Shown here: positions 8,683-17,361 of the stretch, piece after piece | How positions within the stretch are numbered: position 1 is the stretch's first letter | How the letters are laid out: each line of letters opens with the position of its first letter | Source of the DNA: JAKVBH01 sp049800955 | GTDB lineage: Bacteria; Pseudomonadota; Alphaproteobacteria; Rhodobacterales; Rhodobacteraceae | Length of the DNA: 64,000 nt | Reading direction: 5' to 3' | Assembly (NCBI RefSeq): GCF_049800955.1 | Contig: NZ_JBNAGA010000005.1 | Location: 26,598 to 90,597, forward strand | Notes under the pieces: generated by a model | What the model was told of the DNA's origin: nothing | Seen by the model: the letters and a program-made list of their open reading frames with translations, nothing else | Databases searched by the model: none | Made by a program: the position numbers and the translations under genes

Positions 8683-11328
8683 CTAGAGGAAGAAATCCCC
8701 GGTGCTCAGATCAGGCGCATTCGTCAGGGTCAGAATGCGGGTGCCCGTTCCATCGCCATCGCTGTCCACGAAGAGCTGTCCCGTCTGAGCATCATAGCGC
8801 AGCTCGCCTGCGCGGCCGCTGAATTCTGCAACAAGCGCCAGTTCCGGCACAGGGCCGCTGATGGCGAGCAAATCCTCGCCACTGATGAAATCGGAAATCA
8901 CATCCGCCATCATATCCCGGGTCAGATCAAAGACAAAAACATCCGCCCCCGCACCGCCAGACATCGTGTCGGCGCCAGGGCCACCAACCAGGAGGTCATC
9001 GCCATTGCCCCCAAAGAGGCGGTCGTTATTGGAGCCGCCCTCCAGCGTGTCATCCCCGTCGTTGCCGGCCACAAGATCGTCATCCTGGCCTGCGTAAATG
9101 AGATCATCGGCGGCACCCCCGCGCAATGTGTCATTCCCGGCGCGGCCCAGCACGATGTCATCCCCATCGCTGCCCTGACCCCAATCATCGCCATCCTCGC
9201 CGTTGATCGTGTCCTCTCCGCCGCCGCCGGTCAGCCGGTCGTCGCCGTTCTGGCCACGCAATGCATCTGCACCGTCGCCGCCCTCCAGCGTGTCATCGCC
9301 ATTGCCGCCGCGCAGGCTGTCGGCGCCTGTGCCGCCCTCGAGCCGGTCCGCGTCATTGCCCCCGGATAAAGTGTCGGCGCCGCTGCCGCCGAAGAGCGCA
9401 TCCCTGCCGTCATTTCCATAAAGCCTGTCTGCCGCGCTGCCGCCGTCCAGAGTGTCATTGCCATCCCGGCCGACCAGCAGATCTGCGCCCGCATCCCCGG
9501 AGACCCGGTCATGACCGGCATCGCCGTGCAACCGGTCCGCGCCTGCGCCGCCCTCCAGCGTATCATCCCCGCCACCGCCGCGCAGGCTGTCATCGCCGCG
9601 CGCGCCATGCAGGGCATTGTCTGCGCCATCGGCCCGCAGAGTGTCATCCCCATCGCCCGCGATGACCTGTTCGATCCGGCCCTCGATCGTGGCCCATGGG
9701 GTCCCGTCTACACTCAGCGCCCCACCGTCCCGCAGCGCCAGATCGACATCGCCCTGAAGGCTGGCGAGGTTGAGCCAATCCTGTCCGCCGTCGGTCTCTC
9801 GCAGAAGGCGCCGATCCGTGTCGCGGGCGGCATAGAGTCGAAAGTCTTCCGTGATGTGATGGTGTGTGTCCGCGCGGGCCTCAGACCCGTGCATATCCAT
9901 CTGCACCTGTGAAATCCGCGTGCTGTTGCCTGTGACGTGATCGCTGATATGGACCTGCCAGGTGCCCCGGGCCGCCATGTCCAGCACGCCGGCAACCCCG
10001 AAGGTCCAGGAGCCGGGCAGGTCGGTAAAGCGGCCTTCGCGCAGGAACAGATCATAGATCTCACCCGTGGGGGCCTCGAGTTTGACGGAGAGTTCGCCAA
10101 TGGCGGTGTGGCTCCCGATCAGGCGGATGTAGAGATGTTCCAGCGCCATGTCGTTTTGCACGTTGAGCGTAAAACTGCGGGTGCCATTGTCCCATTGCTG
10201 GGTGCCGTTCTGGACGACACTTTGGGTGCGCTCATTGGCGGTGGTCGCGGGGCTGTCGTGCAGGAGGTCCCAGGCCTCTGCCATGCGCACGGCGGCGCGC
10301 GCATCCACCATGCCAAAGCCATAGGAGAGGTGAAAGCTCATGCCGCCCCCGTTCCAATGCTCAGCCCCATTGGAGAACCAGCGGCCCTGTTCATAGATCT
10401 GGCCATTGCTGCCGTAATCCGAGCCGGTGTGGCTGGCCGAAAGGGCGAGGATGTTTTGCACATCGCGCCAGCCAAGATCGTCATTGGCCTCCAGCATCAG
10501 CGCCACGACGCCTGATGTGACGGGGGTGGCGGCAGAGGTGCCGCCAAAACCTGTGGTCACATCATTGAAGCTGTAGCCGCGCGATCCTTCCCGGTCTGTC
10601 GTGACAGAGGCCGCGGGTGCGGCGATCAGCACATTCGCTCCCCAGTTGGAATAACTGGCGACATCCCCGCTGCGCCCGGTCGCGGCGACCGTGACGATAG
10701 TGTGCAGGGAATTGAGCCCTTCGCCCTGGGCATTGCCATAGCGCCCATAGGTGTTTTCGAGAAAGCTGCTATTGGCATCATTGCCGGCCGCCTTGACGAT
10801 CACTGTGCCCAGCCCGTCCCGCCCGGTGCTGGTGGCAACGGCAAAGGCCTCGGCCTCACGGCTGGATTGGGAAAACCTGTTGGTCAGGTTCAGGAAGGCG
10901 GCATAGGTCGGGATATATCCCCAGGAATTGTTCGTGATGTCGAAATTCGCCATGTAGCGCAGGGAATCGAGAACCACCGATCCACCTTGTGCGAAGACAT
11001 CATTGAGCAAATCCACGCCCGTAATCGTCGCATCATAGGCAACACCCACACCGCCGGTGGTGTTGTTGGCGGCCGCGATGATGCCAGCGACGGCGGTGCC
11101 ATGGGAGGCGGAGGAATTGGACGGTTGGCCATCATCGCTGCCCAGACCGCGGTAATGCAGGCTGGCATCGTAATTGGCGCTCAGATCACGATGAAATTGC
11201 TCGGTGCCGTCATCATAGACCCCGATCTGGATCGTGGCGCCTGTATACGCCTGCCAGACGGTCTCGATCTCGCCAATCAGCGGGAAATGCCATTGCTGGG
11301 AAAAGAGGGGATTCGATGTCGCACTCAT
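8683..11328 (-). CDS. Subtilisin-like serine protease with P domain and RTX tail
   Basis: The 881-residue protein has an S8 peptidase domain. The catalytic Asp lies in IGVYDDGT (about 39), the His in SHGTAVAGI (76), the oxyanion Asn in NNSWG (134) and the Ser in GGTSAATP (265). A P/Homo-B domain follows (about 365-490), as in kexin-like proprotein convertases. RTX nonapeptides run from about 560 to 790. A shortened end module finishes in TGDFFL. No classical signal or propeptide precedes the catalytic domain. It is probably type I secreted and calcium-activated, and could process neighbouring matrix proteins or other extracellular proteins (inference). It is the most upstream gene of the four-gene RTX run. 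Confidence 0.92.
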   Translation of the reverse strand: MSATSNPLFSQQWHFPLIGEIETVWQAYTGATIQIGVYDDGTEQFHRDLSANYDASLHYRGLGSDDGQPSNSSASHGTAVAGIIAAANNTTGGVGVAYDATITGVDLLNDVFAQGGSVVLDSLRYMANFDITNNSWGYIPTYAAFLNLTNRFSQSSREAEAFAVATSTGRDGLGTVIVKAAGNDANSSFLENTYGRYGNAQGEGLNSLHTIVTVAATGRSGDVASYSNWGANVLIAAPAASVTTDREGSRGYSFNDVTTGFGGTSAATPVTSGVVALMLEANDDLGWRDVQNILALSASHTGSDYGSNGQIYEQGRWFSNGAEHWNGGGMSFHLSYGFGMVDARAAVRMAEAWDLLHDSPATTANERTQSVVQNGTQQWDNGTRSFTLNVQNDMALEHLYIRLIGSHTAIGELSVKLEAPTGEIYDLFLREGRFTDLPGSWTFGVAGVLDMAARGTWQVHISDHVTGNSTRISQVQMDMHGSEARADTHHHITEDFRLYAARDTDRRLLRETDGGQDWLNLASLQGDVDLALRDGGALSVDGTPWATIEGRIEQVIAGDGDDTLRADGADNALHGARGDDSLRGGGGDDTLEGGAGADRLHGDAGHDRVSGDAGADLLVGRDGNDTLDGGSAADRLYGNDGRDALFGGSGADTLSGGNDADRLEGGTGADSLRGGNGDDTLEGGDGADALRGQNGDDRLTGGGGEDTINGEDGDDWGQGSDGDDIVLGRAGNDTLRGGAADDLIYAGQDDDLVAGNDGDDTLEGGSNNDRLFGGNGDDLLVGGPGADTMSGGAGADVFVFDLTRDMMADVISDFISGEDLLAISGPVPELALVAEFSGRAGELRYDAQTGQLFVDSDGDGTGTRILTLTNAPDLSTGDFFL

Positions 11329-11618
11329 GCGGGAAAGCTACCATCTGCGCGCGCATCACACCACGTGACGCTCTGTCGGGCCTGGGCATATTTTCGCTCG
11401 ATTTGAGGGGTTTGCCGCTGCAAGGCGCGGGGTCTGGCCGGGCGCATGGGGTGCATGTCATGACGAGCAGAAAGGGACATGTGCAGATCCTGTAGACCGC
11501 GTCTTAAGACTTCGTTGACTTGTGGCAGGGCCGGGGGCTTGGTACTGCGGTCTGGTGATACGTCAGAGCCGACCCGGTGCAGAGGCTGCGACCCTGCCGG
11601 AGATAATCATCCAAGATT

Positions 11619-13619
11619 ATGTCCACAAAAGGCCGGGCGCTGAACGATATCGCGCATTTGAACCCTGTGTTTTCGATAGGATTGTGTCGTCCCGTGTCTG
11701 TTTCCGCATCCCTTTCTTCGAGTGCCGCCACGCCGCCATCTGAGGGCGCTGATGTGACAGGCCCTGTGGCCAATGCAACGCGTCTGGCCGCACGCGCGCC
11801 CGGATCAGCCCTGGTATCTGCACCAGACGCCGGATCGGCACAGGATGCGGAGCAATCAACAACGTCTGAACCATCTCAGGAGACCGCGGCCTTGGATCAC
11901 GCCGCGTCCACACCACCGCCAGACTTCCAATCTGAGCGCATTGGCTCACAGGCCACCCCCTCCGAGGCGATGCAGGCGGCCATGTCGAAGATGCAACCAC
12001 TCATCGGAGCCAAGGCCAATCTGGCGCGGGAATACATCAAACTGGGGGAGATCGAGCAGGCGATGACCATCCTTGAGGAGGCGCTGGCGTCAGGCGTGCC
12101 GCATCGGGATGTCTATCGTCTCCTTGGAGAATGCACATTTCAGCAGGAGCAATGGCGCCGCTCGCTGGACTATTGGTATCGCACCTCCTCCATGACCGCG
12201 CGGGGGGATGAGAAAATCACCCAGCAAATTCGCCGCAAGGTCATGCGCTGTAATGCCCAGCTGGCATTGGAGGCGCTGGAGGCGGGGGATCGTGTCAGGG
12301 CGGCAGAGCATATGTCGCAGGCGATCGAGGCGGTGGATTATTCGATCTATCTCAAAGTGCGCCGCGATATGGTGGATCCCATCGTGGCCTATGCGCGCGA
12401 TGTGCTGGAGCGTGATGGTCTGGCCGCGCGCATTGTGCCCGATCAGCCGCGCCACATCATCATTTGCCTCGATGTGATCAAGATTTCCGCCGTGCATTCG
12501 CACAAGCATCTCTATCTCTCCATGGCCGCCGCCCTGACCCAGCTGGACCCCAATATCCGCGTGAGCCTCGTGGCCACCTATGAACGCCAGATCAGCTGGA
12601 ATGCAGGGTTCGAGGATTACTACCGGCCCGACAATATCAAGGTGCTCAAGGCTTTCATCGAGGAGAAGATCCCCGAGGACCTGCGGGCGCGTATCGATGT
12701 GCGGTATTTTGAGAGCTTCGGTTTGCGCGGGGTGATGAACACCTGCAGGACATTGATGGAGATGGAGCCTGATATGATCCTCTATGGCGGCGGGCGTTCG
12801 GGCTATCATGCCAATGAAAGTCTCGTGGTGCGCCACATCCTGTACAAATACGTGCCCACCGGCTTTTTCTTCGTACAATCAAACAATGATGTGGACGAAA
12901 TCTGCGACGTCATCATCGCGCGGGGGCCTCATCCTTTGAATGGCGATCCTCAGGATGCCCCCATTCGCTACAGCCCTTATCCGCCGTTCCCGGGCCTGCA
13001 GGCGGCCGTGATCCCCGAGAGCATGAGCAAGATGGATCACAGCCGCAAGCGCATCGTGACGGCCTGGGTCGGGGTGCGGCTCGACAAGACATTGCATGGC
13101 TACACGCAGGGCGAGGTGGACCGGATCCTCGATCTTCTGGACCGGGTGCCGGATGCGGATTGGCACCTGATCGGGGCGGATGCCCCGGACGCCTTGCTTG
13201 AGAAGCACAAGCGCTTCTCCCAGATGCGCAAGGCCGGGCGGATCGTGGTGCATCCCGTGCTCGATTACGACGAATTCTATCACATGGCCGCCTCCGCCGC
13301 GCTCTTCTTCCAGCCGCCGGGCTTTACGGGCGGCGGCGGCGGGGCCTCGATTGCGCGCAACAATGATGTGCCGATCCTGTGTTTTGAGCATTCCGATGTG
13401 GCCCCGCTGCAGCCCGCGGAGGCGGTCTTTGCGGAGGATGCGCTCTCAGAGGGGCTTGCCATGGCGCGCAGCCTTCTGGTGGACACAACCACGCGGTCCA
13501 AACTCCTGCGCCAGCAATGGAGCTTGCTCGAGGAACGGCGCAAACAGGCGCCCGGAAAGTTTTACGCCGCCATCTGCGAGGGTGTGGCGGGTTATAAAGC
13601 ACGCCAGGCAAATGGGTAA
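11619..13619 (+). CDS. Glycosyltransferase-like protein with TPR-like N-terminal half
   Basis: The 666-residue protein has a low-complexity Ala/Ser/Pro N-terminus (1-110). A short TPR-like helical region follows (about 130-240; AREYIKLGEIEQAMTILEEA). The C-terminal ~400 residues resemble the partial protein at the left edge: IILYGGG-type block, NESLVVRH, QSNNDVD, PPGFTGGGGGA. The C-terminal part looks like a GT-B glycosyltransferase fold, but I cannot name the family. The start is ATG 11619 with a GGAG about 14 bases upstream; a later start is possible because the first ~100 residues are poorly structured. The gene is transcribed away from the RTX cluster across a 290-bp gap in which I see no clear signal. 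Confidence 0.78.
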   Translation: MSTKGRALNDIAHLNPVFSIGLCRPVSVSASLSSSAATPPSEGADVTGPVANATRLAARAPGSALVSAPDAGSAQDAEQSTTSEPSQETAALDHAASTPPPDFQSERIGSQATPSEAMQAAMSKMQPLIGAKANLAREYIKLGEIEQAMTILEEALASGVPHRDVYRLLGECTFQQEQWRRSLDYWYRTSSMTARGDEKITQQIRRKVMRCNAQLALEALEAGDRVRAAEHMSQAIEAVDYSIYLKVRRDMVDPIVAYARDVLERDGLAARIVPDQPRHIIICLDVIKISAVHSHKHLYLSMAAALTQLDPNIRVSLVATYERQISWNAGFEDYYRPDNIKVLKAFIEEKIPEDLRARIDVRYFESFGLRGVMNTCRTLMEMEPDMILYGGGRSGYHANESLVVRHILYKYVPTGFFFVQSNNDVDEICDVIIARGPHPLNGDPQDAPIRYSPYPPFPGLQAAVIPESMSKMDHSRKRIVTAWVGVRLDKTLHGYTQGEVDRILDLLDRVPDADWHLIGADAPDALLEKHKRFSQMRKAGRIVVHPVLDYDEFYHMAASAALFFQPPGFTGGGGGASIARNNDVPILCFEHSDVAPLQPAEAVFAEDALSEGLAMARSLLVDTTTRSKLLRQQWSLLEERRKQAPGKFYAAICEGVAGYKARQANG

Positions 13620-13829
13620 TCTTTTTACATAATCAGGATTACAGGTATCGCTCACACTGTCCTTGCCCACATCAAAAAGGAACAGGAGAAGGCTGCACCG
13701 CCGCACAAAGTCAAACCAGTCAGTGCGAAGAATGGCTACAAGAAGACGGGTCGCCGCCCGCCAGGACGACCTTCAAAGAAGGAAGCATATTATGAGCGAC
13801 GACGTAAAGAACGCGCAGACATGAGTTAA
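13620..13829 (+). pseudogene. Start-less basic peptide frame, probable gene remnant
   Basis: Directly after the stop at 13617-13619 the same frame stays open for about 69 codons and closes with TAA at 13827-13829. The translation is coherent and strongly basic, with GRRPPGRPSKKEAYYERRR near its end, an AT-hook-like Gly-Arg-Pro core. There is no ATG, GTG or TTG early enough to start it. Codon choice (many AAG and AAA) differs from the GC-rich neighbours. It is most simply a truncated remnant of an acquired gene. The left paralog ends at the equivalent position without such a tail, so it is probably not a lost extension of the glycosyltransferase. Confidence 0.35.
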
Positions 13830-14293
13830 GGCAAGGAGACTTCAGCCTGCCTTGCACGATAAAACAGATCAGTCGTGGCAACACCTAACTGGATATATTC
13901 GCATGTCGTGAACTCATACCCGTCCAGTTCTGCGCATTCGGGAACATTCTCGAATGTATCGGTTGCTCGCTTCAAGGCGCGCTCATATCCCCTCACTTGG
14001 AAGCCGCTTCCCTCAATCGTGTTGGGCAAAAGCGGAGACAAGGCCGCATAGAAGGCACGCATTGACTCAACCAATTCTGACAAGCAAGTTCCGGTGCCAC
14101 GATCAATCGCGACACAGGTGTCGCCCGCAACGCCGACGCATTGCTGTTCCATCCAGCCACGGTAGCGCAAGTCTAAAGGCTCTATAGCTTTCAAACAGGC
14201 AATCACATCAGGGGTTGGCAACTCTTCTTCCGCAATCGCCGGGTGGGCAAAAAATCCAAGAGCGAAACTGGCGGACATCACTAAGCTCTTCAT
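13826..14293 (-). CDS. Small secreted cysteine-containing protein of unknown function
   Basis: The 155-residue protein has a clear Sec signal peptide (positively charged start, hydrophobic core, cleavage after AHPAIA). The mature part contains six Cys in spaced pairs (CLKAIE, QQC, DTC, GTCLSEL, PEC, TTCEY), compatible with disulfides in the periplasm. The layout recalls small LprI/DUF1311-like periplasmic proteins, but the match is too weak to assign. Base composition is lower in GC than the neighbours, as is the adjoining remnant. No operon partner is apparent. Its 3' end touches the end of the remnant frame at 13829 on the opposite strand. Confidence 0.65.
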   Translation of the reverse strand: MKSLVMSASFALGFFAHPAIAEEELPTPDVIACLKAIEPLDLRYRGWMEQQCVGVAGDTCVAIDRGTGTCLSELVESMRAFYAALSPLLPNTIEGSGFQVRGYERALKRATDTFENVPECAELDGYEFTTCEYIQLGVATTDLFYRARQAEVSLP

Positions 14294-14483
14294 TCAAATA
14301 GCTTGAATCGTCAAAAGGCAGGCGTCAATTCAGTTATCCGCAAGGCTTTTCAGCCCTGCGATATTTGAGGTCTCCGGGCTGCTAAGCCTTGCTCGCGTCG
14401 CGCCCTGTGGTGACATTTCTACTTGGTTGCAACACTCACAGCGCCTTTGGTGGCCTTTTCGCTTTGCAGCTCAGACGGCATTC

Positions 14484-15302
14484 CTACTTGTGCGCAACGA
14501 CGCTTTCGAAGCGGATACCTTCCTCGTCAATCACGGCTGCGCTCAGACATCCCGTGCGCCACGCCCCTGTATCCACGGAAATTCGCCCCTGCTCTGCGGC
14601 GGCTTCGGCTACTATCGTGTGGCCATGGGCCACCCAAAGCCCATCCTTGCGCCGCCCGCGCAGAAACGCTGGGTGACCCCAGAGCAAAACTTCAGGCGGT
14701 TGATCGGCCATGGCACGCCCGGGCAAGGCCGCGGCATGTGTGACCGCCAGTGTTCCCTCCTGCCAAAAGAGCGGCAATTGCGAAAGCCAATCGAGCCGTA
14801 CCGGCCCCAGCGCCTCTCTCATGGCCTGCCCCAGGGCGCGCAGGCGCGCATCGGCATCCCCCTGCCCGAACCGCTCCGGGGAAAGATCAAAGCTGTGCAG
14901 GGTCTCCGCTCCGCCATTGGAGAGCCATCGCGGACCATGGGTTACTGGATCCGACAGGAAATCGAGCATCATCCGTTCGTGATTGCCCATCAGGCAAATG
15001 GTCTGGGCAAAGGGTGCGGGCCGGCTCATGCGATCATGCAAGAGAGCCAGAACGCCCGCAGCATCAGGCCCCCGATCCACCATGTCACCGACGACAACCA
15101 GGCGCGTGTGGGGGGCGTCCGTCGTCTTTTGCAACCGCTCCAGCAGGGCGTCCAGCAGATCAAGACGGCCATGTATATCTCCCACGACAGCCACGGGAGC
15201 AGTGATTTCGGGGCAAGAGGCGGGTGTGGGAGAGCGACGTAACAACGTCAGCCATTGCGACAAAACCATAAGGGCTCCGAAAACCGTCGTGCAGGCACTC
15301 AA
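14484..15302 (-). CDS. PP1-like metallophosphoesterase (Ser/Thr protein phosphatase family)
   Basis: The 272-residue protein carries the calcineurin-like phosphoesterase motifs in order: GDIHGR (41-46), GDMVDRG (72-78), GNHE (106-109), a later THA and a GHT histidine. These bind two metal ions and define phosphoprotein phosphatases and related hydrolases. A hydrophobic N-terminus (residues 8-22) is probably a short non-cleaved segment or reflects a start upstream of the real one; Met12 is an alternative start. Its position beside EPS genes suggests a counterpart to the BY-kinase encoded at 42539, but PP1-like enzymes usually act on Ser/Thr, so this is speculative. Confidence 0.85.
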   Translation of the reverse strand: MSACTTVFGALMVLSQWLTLLRRSPTPASCPEITAPVAVVGDIHGRLDLLDALLERLQKTTDAPHTRLVVVGDMVDRGPDAAGVLALLHDRMSRPAPFAQTICLMGNHERMMLDFLSDPVTHGPRWLSNGGAETLHSFDLSPERFGQGDADARLRALGQAMREALGPVRLDWLSQLPLFWQEGTLAVTHAAALPGRAMADQPPEVLLWGHPAFLRGRRKDGLWVAHGHTIVAEAAAEQGRISVDTGAWRTGCLSAAVIDEEGIRFESVVAHK

Positions 15303-15465
15303 TCTGATTGGGTCAACAATGACAAGCTATTGCCCGAAATGTTGCACAACTTCTGCGTTTCAGCGTCTTGTCGCCGCCAAATGGACGGTACATCAGGGTA
15401 GCTACTTGGATTGTCCGAGGGGGAAGGTTATGGCTTTTCCAAGACAAGGTTGAGTTTGAGCCCCT

Positions 15466-16710
15466 ATGCCGTTTTCACCGCCGCGCCGTGTTTTGATTGT
15501 TGTAGAGAACTTGCCGGTCCCTCTGGACCGACGGGTTTGGCTTGAAGCGACGTCTTTGCGCGATGCAGGGTATGATGTCTCGGTGATTTGCCCTACCGGG
15601 CGCGGCTGGGACAAGACCTTCGAAGTGATCGAGGATGTGCATATCTATCGCTATCCTCAACCCCCCGAAGCGCATTCAGGCGCATTCGCTTACGGGCGTG
15701 AATATCTTCTCTCCCTGTGGCACATGTTTCGCCTCGCCCGCAAAGCGCGCCGGGAGCGCGGCTTTGATGTCATTCACGGCTGCAACCCCCCGGATCTGAT
15801 TTTCCTGCTGGGCCTGCGGTATCGTCTGGCGGGGGTACGGTTCCTGTTTGATCATCATGATGTCTGCCCGGAGCTTTTCGAGGCCAAATTTGGCAAGCGC
15901 GGTTTGCTCTACAAGGTGATGCTCTGGTGGGAACGGCTGACATTCCGGACAGCGGATGTCTCCATGGCGACCAATGAGAGCTTTCGCCGGATCGCAATTG
16001 AGCGCGGTGGCATGGATCCCGAGGATGTCTTTGTCATCCGCTCCGCCCCCCGGGTTGAGAGTTTCACGCCCGGGCCCGGCGATGTGCAATATCGCAAGGG
16101 CGCCAAGACGGTCATGGGTTATGTGGGCGTGATCGGACAACAAGAAGGCATGGACCTGCTTGTGCAGGCGGTTGCGCATCTGACCGGCGCGTTGAACCAT
16201 ACGGATGTGCATTTTGTCATCATTGGCTTTGGCCCCACACTGGAAGAAGTAAAGGCGGATGTCGCGGCCCATGGGCTGGAGCAATATTTTACCTTCACCG
16301 GCGCGCTTTTTGGCGATGATATGCTGGCCGCGCTCAATGCGATTGATATCGGCATCGCCCCTGATCCCAAAAACGAGATGAATGACATCTCCACCATGAA
16401 CAAGGTCATGGAATACATGACCCTGGCAAAACCTCTGGTGCAGTTTGATCTCACCGAGGGCCGCGCGTCTGCAGGCGATGCTTCGCTGTATGCGAAGGCC
16501 AATGATCCGTTGGATTTTGCCGAGAAGATTGCCTGGCTCATTGACAACCCCGAGGAAGGGGCGCGGTTGGGCGAAAAGGGGCGCGCACGTGTTCTGGACC
16601 GCTTGTCCTGGCATCATTCGGTGCCTGAACTTCTTGCGGCCTATGATCGAATTTTTGCCAAACGCCGCACTGTGCAAGAGCCTGTCTCCAGCCAGACTCA
16701 GGATGTTTGA
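15466..16710 (+). CDS. Glycosyltransferase family 4 protein
   Basis: The 414-residue GT-B enzyme has an N-terminal Rossmann half with DRRVWLEATSLRDAGYDVSV, a typical GT4 acceptor-domain opening. The C-terminal half has GYVGVIGQQEGMDLLVQA and a late EYMTLAKPLVQFD region equivalent to the EX7E donor site. It probably transfers a nucleotide-activated sugar to a lipid-linked EPS intermediate on the cytoplasmic face. Donor and acceptor are unknown. It is transcribed alone toward the spike-base-like gene. The Shine-Dalgarno sequence is not obvious: the nearest purine block (AAGG) is about 18 bases from the ATG. Confidence 0.9.
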   Translation: MPFSPPRRVLIVVENLPVPLDRRVWLEATSLRDAGYDVSVICPTGRGWDKTFEVIEDVHIYRYPQPPEAHSGAFAYGREYLLSLWHMFRLARKARRERGFDVIHGCNPPDLIFLLGLRYRLAGVRFLFDHHDVCPELFEAKFGKRGLLYKVMLWWERLTFRTADVSMATNESFRRIAIERGGMDPEDVFVIRSAPRVESFTPGPGDVQYRKGAKTVMGYVGVIGQQEGMDLLVQAVAHLTGALNHTDVHFVIIGFGPTLEEVKADVAAHGLEQYFTFTGALFGDDMLAALNAIDIGIAPDPKNEMNDISTMNKVMEYMTLAKPLVQFDLTEGRASAGDASLYAKANDPLDFAEKIAWLIDNPEEGARLGEKGRARVLDRLSWHHSVPELLAAYDRIFAKRRTVQEPVSSQTQDV

Positions 16711-16774
16711 TACCGCCTCCTAAATCAGGCGTTGCCTAGTGGTCGTGCGCTATGATGTCGTGCTGTTAAAGTCT

Positions 16775-16797
16775 TTTGAGCAAGGTCCGCGCTCAAA
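16775..16797. promoter_or_regulatory. TTTGAGC inverted repeat upstream of the spike-base-like gene
   Basis: TTTGAGC and GCTCAAA form 7-bp perfect arms separated by 9 bp, 37 bp before the ATG at 16834. The half-site core TTGAGC also occurs in symmetric contexts at 38733-38751 and 43594-43613, each near an EPS gene. It could be an operator or a transcript hairpin. Confidence 0.35.
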
Positions 16798-16833
16798 CCG
16801 CTCCCCCTGGGGAGCCAGCGTGAGGATGCCCAA

Positions 16834-17097
16834 ATGTCAGACGATTTTGCCACCCATCAACCCAGCCTGACCTCTCCCGCGGCAGCCGCGGCAGAGATTA
16901 CACCCAGTGATGCCCAGCCTTTGCCCAATGTCACCCGTGCGATCTATGTGGGTGGTGCGGGCGATTTGCGCGTCACATTGGTCAATGGCGACATCGTTAC
17001 CCTGTCCGGCGCTCAGGCTGGCATGGTCTACCCCTTGCGGGTACGGCAAGTTATGGCCACAGGGACAACAGCGACGGCAATCGTCGGATTGCGCTGA
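16834..17097 (+). CDS. Spike-base-like protein (RCAP_rcc01079 family)
   Basis: The 87-residue protein has a short disordered N-terminus, then ITPSDAQPLPNVTRAIYVGG, a central VTLVNGDIVTLSG and a C-terminal VRQVMATGTTATAIVGL. This layout is that of the small RCAP_rcc01079-type spike base proteins known from the Rhodobacter gene transfer agent head spikes. Assignment is by recognition of the pattern, not by a search. A GAGGA Shine-Dalgarno sequence lies 8 bases upstream of the ATG. No other phage or GTA structural gene is nearby. The next genes include two large beta-helix proteins, which suggests a spike-like module that binds or modifies polysaccharide (inference). Confidence 0.72.
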   Translation: MSDDFATHQPSLTSPAAAAAEITPSDAQPLPNVTRAIYVGGAGDLRVTLVNGDIVTLSGAQAGMVYPLRVRQVMATGTTATAIVGLR

Positions 17098-17138
17098 GAC
17101 CCGCCCGGATCACAGATCCAACACCAGTTCAACATGGG

Positions 17139-17163
17139 CAGCACAGTCATACAGACTGTGCTG
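17139..17163 (+). terminator. Strong hairpin downstream of the spike-base-like gene
   Basis: CAGCACAGTC and GACTGTGCTG are perfect 10-bp arms with a 5-base loop, 42 bp after the stop codon. Only TT follows, so it is a weak intrinsic terminator at best. It may instead be an attenuator or an RNA-stabilising 3' hairpin. Confidence 0.5.
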
Positions 17164-17217
17164 TTGCGGTGGCCGGCGAAGCATATCGCATGATTGCCGG
17201 GACCCTTCACACGGGCC

Positions 17218-17244
17218 CTTTCGTACAGGCTCTTTCGTACAGGC
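17218..17244. repeat. Tandem 13-bp direct repeat with flanking complementarity
   Basis: CTTTCGTACAGGC occurs at 17218-17230 and again at 17232-17244 (14-bp period). The pair is flanked by CGGGCC and GGCCCCG, which can pair with one bulged base. It may be a paired protein-binding site or a recent slippage duplication in the leader of the beta-helix gene. Confidence 0.5.
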
Positions 17245-17273
17245 CCCGTCCAGCCATCAATGGCGGATCTGTT

Positions 17274-17286
17274 TGCCAATTTGGCA
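17274..17286. promoter_or_regulatory. Short palindrome upstream of the secreted beta-helix gene
   Basis: TGCCAATTTGGCA is a perfect palindrome with one central base, 75 bp before the ATG at 17362. Its position suits an operator near a promoter, but no regulator or convincing -35/-10 pair could be tied to it. Confidence 0.3.
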
Positions 17287-17361
17287 CAAGAGACGCGAAA
17301 GAGTTTCAAACCCCGTAACGCATGCATAGACTGTCCCTAAGCTGGCACGGGAGGGTTTGGT

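Noticed and set aside
13826..14293. LprI/DUF1311 assignment for the small secreted protein
   Set aside because: The signal peptide and cysteines fit loosely, but the family's fixed cysteine spacing could not be confirmed.
17281..17305. Sigma-54 promoter (TTGGCAC-like) before the beta-helix gene
   Set aside because: The -24 half resembles the consensus, but there is no TTGC-like -12 element at the right spacing.
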